Below, piece after piece: positions 56,849 to 64,000 of a stretch of DNA of 64,000 nt. The first letter of the stretch is position 1, and every line of letters begins with the position of its first letter. Position numbers and translations under genes: made by a program. The DNA comes from Aquatica leii. Its lineage: Eukaryota; Arthropoda; Insecta; Coleoptera; Lampyridae. Under the pieces are notes generated by a model. That model was given only the letters and a program-made list of their open reading frames with translations. It did not search any database and was not told the origin of the DNA. The DNA lies in contig CM069437.1 of NCBI GenBank assembly GCA_035610365.1, positions 56,320,093-56,384,092 on the forward strand, read 5' to 3'.

Positions 56849-58025
56849 AAGCGGAGGTAACTATTGCGACACATAAATTTGTTTCTAATGTTTGTTTTTA
56901 AATTTTTATTGAACATTTTTAGCTTCATTGGCCCAATAATTTTTGTTGCCATTGCGTACTTTACATAGCCTATAAATAAAAATTTAAGGAAACGTAATAA
57001 ATAAAAATTTCAAAATGCAAAAATGTAAAAAAATCATGTTACTTGACTGGGGTCTATAAACCCGTTCTCGGTTCAAGAGAAAAATGATCATAGGATTGTT
57101 TACAGTTCAAGAACACAGATAACAATGTTTGAAAACATTTTTTGTAATATGTAACTCCTATTATATTTAATAAAAGTTCCATTTTTTAAATTTTGTCATT
57201 TTATATTCAAAAAAAAAAATAACAGGCAATGTAAACAGAGCACACATTTAACATTATACTTAATCAAAATTAATTTGAATTACTTGAAGAAAAAGAAAAA
57301 ATAAGAATAGCTAATATTTCGCGTAAGGTAATGCTTTAAGCACTCAAGACGCTCAAATACAACTGTAAAGCTGTGATGTAACCCACTCGCGTTTGAAATT
57401 AAAAACCCACGAACAAACAAGCAGCGACATCTCGCTGTGGCAGTGATCGTCTAGTTACCCCTCCCCCTTCTGCGTTGTATTAAGTTCGTTATACACTGCT
57501 TACTCTCGATATGTGGGAAGGCTGTTGTAGGTTAAATAAAACACACAATAAAAAAATTGAATCGTAATTTTTATTCGAGTTCAATTTTTACCGAAATTCT
57601 GCCTGTTCGGTGGGGCCCGCCGCAGGAGAGGAAGAGCAGAGCGAAGAAACCCCTCCGGTCCTCTAACTGAATGAAAATGCAAAATCATTACATAATTTAG
57701 GTTGATAAAACAATCGGCTTGTAATCAAAATTATTAACACACGTCGCAAAACAAGGACATCTCAAATTACAGTTAATTAGACAAATAAACAGACCTGATA
57801 ATAGATTTAAATACCAACACATATAAACACGTGCACAAACATCTTCATTTTAAAATGAAGACGTGTTATATAATCGGCGCCCCCGCCAATGGGTACTGGG
57901 GTCCTGGTTACGAATCAACCCAGCTAAAGTTGAAAGTTTGGAACAACAAGTAAGGCCAAGACATATAAGTAAAATCAGTAATGCACATAATAAAAGTTAT
58001 ACATAAACAAGTAAACGAAAAAGTA

Positions 58026-58165
58026 GGGCCCCATAACATGGAAGCAACCTACCGCGACTCGAAAACACACAAATGTGCAAGGTCCCATAGCATAGAAGCA
58101 ACTTGCGCCATTACACATAAAAATACAGGGTCCCATAGTATGAGAGCAACCTGCGGCCGTTCGTT
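58026..58165 (+). repeat. Tandem repeat, about 50-bp unit, 3 copies
   Basis: Units begin at 58,026, 58,080 and 58,128 with GGKCCCATARYATGGAAGCA-like sequence, followed by ACYTRCGSC. It lies inside the 2.04 kb insertion. Confidence 0.7.
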
Positions 58166-58554
58166 GTTGGCCAATCACGGGAGAAAAGTATTAGATTTAC
58201 ATTCTACAAGGCAGAACACACAACGGTCTTTATATCTGTTATCAAACCTATTATAACCCCCATCAATAGGTAAATGTTACGACTAAAAAGTATGTCCAAA
58301 CTTTGATCGACTTCCACAAAAAAAACAAACAAATTATTACGATAATTTAGAATTAAAATCAAGGATGAACATTTTGAAATTATTATTTATAGTGTAAAAA
58401 AATAACTCAATAAATTAGTGCCAATTGTTTCTAAAACCTGATACGTACACAAATAACATAGCAAAAACAAATAAGCTAGAAATATGAATAGCGTCCTTTT
58501 GACAACAAAGGACTTATTACGTAACGGGTAAAACACACGCCCCTTGCATTTGGT

Positions 58555-59050
58555 AACATTTAAATTTACGTATACAATGGTTAATTACTGATGTTACATT
58601 CCTAATCCCCAATGTTTCACACAAAATCATACACGCTAAATGAAGTTATTGAAATGGCAAACAAATAAAAACGTTAAATTAGATTTCACCCGAAGCGTCC
58701 CTTTAAAACAAAGAACAGTTAGTACACGCCTCTTACAGTTTCACAATGTTTAAACGTAAAAATAAACGGTTAATTATTGTAGTTACAGTTCTAATTCTAA
58801 ATGTTTTGTACAAAACTACGCAAGCTAAATGAGGTTATTAAAATTGCCAAACAAAAAAACGATAAATCTCAATTTCATCCGAAGCGTCTTTTTTAAAACA
58901 AAGAATAGTTAATACACGCCTCCTTACAGTTTCATAATGTTTAAACGTAAAAATAAACGGTTAATTATTGTAGAACTACGCAAGCTAAATAAAGTTATTA
59001 AAATTGCCAAATAAAGAAACGATAAATCTCAATTTCATCCGAAATGTCCT
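58555..59050 (+). repeat. Tandem repeat, 160-190-bp unit, about 2.7 copies
   Basis: Marker GAAGCGTC (or GAAATGTC) recurs at 58,692, 58,881 and 59,041. Each unit has CAATGTTTAAACGTAAAAAT or a close variant, then CGGTTAATTATTG and CAAGCTAAAT. The last unit has a 29-bp deletion. Confidence 0.8.
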
Positions 59051-60466
59051 TTTTTACGGCCACGCCCAAGCATTCTTATATTTAAATTTAGGAAACAAAA
59101 AAAAATTTAAAAATGGGATCACATCGGGCATCTTTTACACTAGTTAATGCTATTACATGTATTTACATACCTACAAGTACACAATCACCACAAGAAAAAT
59201 GTAAACAAAATTTTGAAAATCACTGATATCGATCTGACTTAAGGCGAGGTCGATAGCAATCTCCCTAACTTTCCCTTTCTTTTTAAATTGTACCCTCGAA
59301 ATCTATCCGTGCTTTTGCGCAATTTCTACTTTTTCTTTCCACCAACAAGTGGGGATTTCGGTTTAACTTCCCTCGTCTTTAATGCTATTTAAATTTAAAC
59401 GGGTTCTTCTGAAAGCTCAATTATATACGGTTCCATGAGATGTGAATAAGGTTTAAAATAAACTTTGCCCTGCGGTCCATAACCTGTCACGAAAGTTTAG
59501 TCGCGGGGTTGAACGTGTTAAATACTAGCCATTTGTTCCAGCTTCGCATGAGTGCAACTTATGTATATCCCACGATGTGACATTTTTTAAGTTAATCGTT
59601 ACTTACAATTATCAGGTTTTCGAAGTATTGGGTATTTAAAAAAATATTTTTTTAAACCAAGGTTGAGACTTAGTGTTTATTATTTTTATTAATTTAAATA
59701 TAAACGTTGATTATTTTGTACAAAAAAAGAGAGATTTCTCCAATGTTTGGTGATATATTTCCATTATTTAGTTTTAGCAAAAACCTGCAAGAATTCTGTT
59801 TTGATTTATAGGTAACGAAACTCATATTAGTTTTGATTTTCAGTTCAGTTACAACTAACTAAAGATAATATCTTTTTAAAAGAATATTAATTTTCTCGCC
59901 ACTTGTTCTTTTTGTTATAATATAAATAAGATTTTACGAAAACCGCCTGAAAATAAAACTACATCCACAGATAAGTAAATTTGAGTTACGCATACCTTCT
60001 GTCTAATACTTAAACTTAAATCAGCAAAGTTGAAGCATTTTTTGCGTGTATTACGACAGTGTAATCAAAAAAACAATTGAACATCGGATTTTACCTATAT
60101 TCATAAAGATCCATTTTCTATGAAAAATGCAAACTACGAATAAATGTTATGAGAATTTGTAATGGGAATTAAGATTACAATTGTTTAACCATTAATTACG
60201 TTCAAATGATAATACTTTTTTTACAAAGAAAATCGGAATGTTGACTTCAATTTAATCCGGAAATATTAAAAATTTAGGCTACTTAAAACAGCAATTTCAT
60301 ATTTGGGCATGCAGTTTAAATTTATTCGAGCTATTAATTAATAGAACTTCTTTTAATTTATTTTAATTATAACTCAAATTATACATGACTTAGAACCTTT
60401 TTAATTAAGGGCTATAGCATTCATTTAAAACTTGAGCAGAGAACATATATACATAATTAGAAAATT

Positions 60467-60664
60467 CGGCGAAACAAAATTTAAATCTTTATGGTACAAT
60501 TTACATACATATTTGCAGCAAAAAAACATGTTCTTTGAACGCTTGATGCGGTGCTTATAAAGAATGGTTAGTAACCTCGTAATATTGCTGCAAGTTCTGT
60601 TATAACATAAGTTTGGTTGCCTACCTTGCAGGTGTCGCTTAAAAGTGGCCAATTACTTTTTTGA
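60467..60664. other. Short unassigned spacer
   Basis: Lies between copy B and the GTAC-rich block. No feature seen. Confidence 0.4.
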
Positions 60665-61065
60665 GGCAGTGTACATACTCTGTACGTACGTCTACGGATT
60701 TGTGTATATACAGCTTACGTACCTTGAGGTACAATCAGCAAACACTGTACGCCGATGGTACGTTAGTTTGGCACAACTTTGTACGTCCATACACAGTACA
60801 TATCGGTACGTTTCTTGTACATCCTCTAGGTCAGGGGTGGGCAAAAGCCGGCTCGCGGGCCGCATCCGGCCCCTTTGCTTACTTTATCCGGCCCCTTGAA
60901 AAATCCCGCGAGCAATTTTTTAATCTTTTTTATGCGATTTTGTAGGTACGCGGTATAGTCCTCCGGCCCGTGAGACATTTTGAAAATTTCATTTTGGCCC
61001 GCGCTTAAAAAGATTTGCCCGCCACTGCTCTAGGTTTAGTGTATATACGTACATGGTACGTACGC
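60665..61065. repeat. GTAC-rich block
   Basis: Excluding the MITE inside it, about 240 bp contain roughly 14 GTAC palindromes, many as TGTACGTACG or GGTACGT. About one would be expected by chance. No simple period is visible. Confidence 0.6.
60832..61027. mobile_element. hAT MITE, 196 bp
   Basis: Ends CAGGGGTGGGCAAA and (reverse strand) CAGTGGCGGGCAAA. Perfect 8-bp duplication CTCTAGGT at 60,824-60,831 and 61,028-61,035. The GC-rich interior with GCGGGCCGCATCCGGCCC is typical of a widespread hAT MITE type. Confidence 0.95.
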
Positions 61066-61890
61066 TTATAATTTTAATAAAATATTAAAATGTAGAATAA
61101 ATATTTATTTAAAAATACAGTTATTTATTATTATGATCATACATTAGACCTTAATTTACTTTTTTGGAGCGTTTCGTGCACCTTCGAACACATTTTGATA
61201 CATTAACTTCAATTTTTATAATAGTAGAATCTGTAAATGGATCCATTGAAACTTCTATAAAAAATACTTAAAATATTATAATGTAGTTATCTGAAGAACT
61301 TACTTGTTAATATTCATTTATTTCTATTTTTTGTGTAGATTTATATATATACATTCATTTATTATTTATACATTCAGTTTACTATATTTTGAAAATTCCT
61401 GTAAATTTTCTAGCACAGAAAAAATTGATATAACATTTTCTTTGTCAGATTCGACATTTCTATGTTTTTCTAAGTCATGTAATTTCTAGTTTAAATCAAA
61501 CATTGTAGATTGACGAATATTTTGTTTGCGTATCATTTGTTCTAAGTATTCTGTAAGAAGGGTAATACAAAAATTGACAGTTTGCATTAATGTCTATATA
61601 CATACTGATAATTATTTGTGTATTATTTGTATCAGTCCTTGTCCTTTCATCAACAAACGGCTGTAGTCAATATAGGAGCATCTAATGAAATTCGCTGTTG
61701 GGAAATAACATCAACCTTTGGATCTGTAACTACTATATTTATAAAAAAAATATTAAACTAAGGTGATTTACTAAATACTGAGAGTAGTATAGTGATGCGG
61801 ATCCTGGCGCAAATTTTCGCGCGTTTTTTAAAAAATTTGAATTTCGGTTGAGATCGTATTTTCTTCGACTATGTTCGTGTGCGCTCGTAA
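61066..61890. other. Unassigned stretch
   Basis: AT-rich. A 61-codon frame at 61,304-61,489 has no motif. Confidence 0.35.
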
Positions 61891-61892
61891 TT

Positions 61893-62085
61893 TTCAGTAT
61901 CGAATTTCAACTTCCGGTGTCAGCTTACAGCTTCTGGTTTCGAATTTCAACTTCCGGTACCAGATTACAGCTTCCGGTGTCGGATTACAACTTCCGGTAT
62001 CGAATTTCAACTTCCGGTATCGAATTACAACTTCCGGTGACCTATTTCGACTTCCGGTGTCAGATTACAACTTCCGGTGTCAGAT
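61893..62085 (+). repeat. Minisatellite, 21-bp unit, 9 copies
   Basis: Units of the form CGAATTTCAACTTCCGGTRTC. Variants alternate CGAATTTCAAC, AGATTACAAC and AGCTTACAGC before TTCCGGT. The two overlapping frames over it (61,848-62,156; 61,871-62,128) are translations of the repeat, not genes. Confidence 0.9.
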
Positions 62086-62239
62086 TTCATTGCTGTGCAT
62101 TGTCAGCAAATTTTTTCGAGTTCATTAGCTATGATGAATCAACAAATTTTCTATAATAAACTTACGGTGTCTACTTTGTTTCCGCTTAAGTTCAATGATC
62201 TGCAAAAACGCTGAATTAACTAGAAAGCTCATATACTTC

Positions 62240-63420
62240 TTGCAGATTCATAAATTTTTTTATAGCACTTATAAAATCAAATCAATGAAAATCACTAATT
62301 ATTGTATGCAATTCAAATAGTATTACAGTTAACTTTATTTAAGTTACAATTAAAATTTATAAATTATTTTTTATAAAGACTAACAAAACAATGTTTTTTT
62401 CCTGCAGATGGTATTATATTTTATATTACATTTAGCAATTATTTTTGTTTTAAAGTTTATAAAAATCCAATATCATGCAAAAAAATTATCAATTTATTTG
62501 AGTAATTCTTTATATGCATTTAAAAGTGTTTAGTTAATTTTAATTTAGAAAGTAAAGTTAAAAAATGCGCAATTAGTTCTTAATATAAATTCCATTCATA
62601 ATTACTATTTATATACACAAACAAAATGCCGATTTAACTATTGAGTAAATTTCATGTTACAAATCTAGACATTGCGAAGAATGTAGTTATATAATTTCTT
62701 CAATGCAAAAATAATCCTTTTATTTAATTTAGATTATAGTATTAGACATATTTTATTTACCTTATTTACATTATTATAGTAACATAAAGAAACTGTTTTT
62801 TCCACAGATGTTATATTATACGAGGATCGTTAGCATATATTTTTTTTGTTGACTTAGTTTTATTATTACAGGTTTAGAACGTTTAATGATTAAATTAAAT
62901 TAAAAAATTTACTAAGTTTATAAGGTCCACCCGGTAAATTTGATTAAAATAATAATCAATACAAAACGATGCATATTAAAATTTATAACACATTTTTATA
63001 AAGACTCTAACGTTAAAGTGTTTTTTCAGCATATAACAAGTCGTTGGCACTCAGTATGTTGTTGATTTGCATTATTCAGCGCTGTTTATAAATGTATATA
63101 ATATAAATTGTTTTATTACATGTTAAAAAACTCGATTTGCATTATTAGCACTTATAAAATCAAATCAATGAAAATCACTAATTTATTTAAGTAATTATTG
63201 TATGCAATTCAAATAGTATTACAGTTAACTTCATTTAAATTACAATTAAAACTTATAAATCATTTTTTTATAAAGACTAACATAAAAATGTTTTTATTCC
63301 CGCAGTTGATATATTTTATATTACATGCAGGTCGTTTTGCCGATTAATGTTTTAAAGCTGATAAAATATTAATTTCATGAATGTAAAAATTATCAATTTA
63401 TTTAATTTATAGCATATATA
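62240..63420 (+). repeat. Degenerate tandem array upstream of the right-edge ORF
   Basis: Two long copies, 62,260-62,520 and 63,147-63,410, share AGCACTTATAAAATCAAATC and TATGCAATTCAAATAGTATT. Two shorter ones near 62,780 and 63,000 keep the ATAAAGACT and TTTTTTC-CAG-TGNTAT signature. Confidence 0.7.
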
Positions 63421-63696
63421 CTTGTTGTTAGTTAGATAATAAATCTACAATAAACTCCATTTATCATTCCAAACTAATACCACTAATTTTATTTTAAATT
63501 CATTAAACAAATATGTACAAACATAAAGAAAATAAATGTACACTAAAACAAATAATATCGCATATAATCTAATTGTGTTCGATGTGATGGTCGGGAAAGC
63601 ACTACTTAAGTTCGATAACGGTCGGTGAAGTTCGAGTTGAAGCGTAAACCTTCGACAGTTCGTACACACTCGTGCAGACTCGTAATTTTTTAAAAG

Positions 63697-63758
63697 TATA
63701 TAAATAAACCTCGCATCGTTTGCAGCATTAGTTAAACGAAATACTTAATTCGTGAAAA
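63697..63758 (+). promoter_or_regulatory. Core promoter candidate
   Basis: TATATAAATA at 63,697-63,706; an initiator-like GCATTAGTT follows about 28 bp later (63,725), then 31 bp of leader to the ATG in AAAAATGG. Upstream, 63,590-63,680 is richer in GC and has several AGTTCG/GTTCGA motifs. Confidence 0.5.
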
Positions 63759-64000
63759 ATGGCTACACTCTCTAGCATGTGTAAACAGTACTTGACAGTG
63801 ACGCGTGTTTACTTTGATAACATAAAAACGGTGAATGAAGTAAATAATCTCAAACTTTATATTAATCGTGCAATACAAATTGTTCGTAAAGCAATCAAAA
63901 ATAAAATACACGAAGATAATATATTTGAATCTCCTTTTTCCATTGAAACAAGTTTATCATATCTAAAATTTTATCGTTTAAAACTTAGAGAACTTAAAAA
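63759..64000 (+). CDS. Unknown protein, N-terminal part, open at window edge
   Basis: The ATG at 63,759 has A at -3 and G at +4. 80 codons follow with no stop to the window end. The product starts MATLSSMCKQYLTVTRVYFD, continues Lys/Asn/Ile-rich with VRKAIKNKIHEDN, and ends KFYRLKLRELK. No signal peptide or membrane segment; it looks helical. I do not recognise it. Such an open stretch is unusual here, and a plausible core promoter lies just upstream, so it is probably a real first exon or an element's first ORF. It could still be the gag-like start of a retroelement. Confidence 0.45.
   Translation, partial: MATLSSMCKQYLTVTRVYFDNIKTVNEVNNLKLYINRAIQIVRKAIKNKIHEDNIFESPFSIETSLSYLKFYRLKLRELK

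Larger units (their letters stand above)
57372..59411. mobile_element. Insertion of 2.04 kb, unclassified
   Basis: AAAGC occurs on both sides (57,367-57,371; 59,412-59,416), while copy A has it once (AAAGCACAATTAAATAC near 40,680). The insert begins TGTGATGTAACCC and carries AATAAAA near 57,545. A GGTGGGGCCCGCCGC stretch follows at 57,610. The start resembles an LTR and leader, but the right end does not repeat the left, and no gag or pol is seen. It might be a non-autonomous LTR-type element or a partial copy. Confidence 0.6.
56849..60466 (+). repeat. Long dispersed repeat, copy B
   Basis: Partner of copy A (40,045-42,948). Without the insertion at 57,372-59,411 it is about 1.57 kb. It also lacks about 60 bp just after the start that copy A has (40,058-40,117). 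Confidence 0.85.

Noticed and set aside
57981..58256. 91-codon protein with repeated SHS/ATC motifs
   Set aside because: It is a translation of the three-copy tandem repeat; the frame has no recognisable domain and lies inside a non-coding insertion.
58555..59050. CRISPR array
   Set aside because: Repeats are 160-190 bp, diverged, without short regular spacers, and the genome is eukaryotic.
60645..60945. 84- and 94-codon frames across the hAT MITE
   Set aside because: They run from the GTAC-rich block into the MITE; no domain, and the insertion is defined by an exact duplication.
61848..62156. Two repetitive proteins over the 21-bp minisatellite
   Set aside because: A 21-bp unit keeps any frame open in phase, so the ORFs follow from the repeat. 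No start context or flanking gene supports them.

Overview
This is AT-rich animal DNA, almost certainly from an insect. It has 49-60 bp introns, a ZAD-type zinc-finger gene (an arthropod-specific class), TATA/initiator promoters, and a transposon set typical of insects: Transib, piggyBac, hAT, MULE/FLYWCH, Tc1/mariner, PIF/Harbinger, BEL/Pao and APE-type LINEs. I cannot name the species. Nothing bacterial or phage-like is present: no operons, rRNA, CRISPR array or plasmid origin.

The window is mostly a transposon graveyard with readable nesting. From left to right it holds: a decayed Transib (RAG1-like) transposase (3.4-5.2 kb); a large inverted repeat with arms at 6.4-8.2 kb and 13.3-21.8 kb, each arm carrying a tRNA-like segment, enclosing a broken piggyBac and a hammerhead-like repeat; inside the right arm a hAT element (14.2-21.7 kb, 8-bp target duplication) that is itself split by a purine-rich LINE (15.8-20.35 kb, 17-bp target duplication). 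Next come a mariner scrap (24.8 kb) and a MULE with FLYWCH finger and two introns (25.06-30.78 kb), interrupted by an RTE-like LINE (25.5-28.6 kb, 14-bp target duplication).

From 31 to 38 kb there is a BEL/Pao gag-protease remnant joined to a Gypsy-type RNase H, a Tc1 scrap, a PIF/Harbinger pair (MADF/BESS gene plus a nuclease fragment) and a ZMYM-like hAT with its own promoter and 5' intron. From 40 to 61 kb two copies of a 1.6-1.7 kb non-coding repeat carry different insertions, so each copy serves as the empty-site control for the other. Several non-autonomous elements with clean target duplications lie between and beyond them (hAT MITEs at 41.2, 46.06 and 60.8 kb; a pogo-like MITE at 44.8 kb; TIR elements at 46.5, 51.1 and 55.9 kb), as does a second purine-rich LINE, inserted in reverse in a Tc1-like gene (52.4-55.8 kb).

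The only clear host-type gene is a ZAD/C2H2 zinc-finger gene at 48.6-51.85 kb. Two transposons have split it at the same relative place in the finger repeat. At the right edge a TATA box and an 80-codon ORF that runs off the window (63.76 kb onward) may start another gene. Between these features are long stretches in which I see nothing I can assign, and I list them as such.
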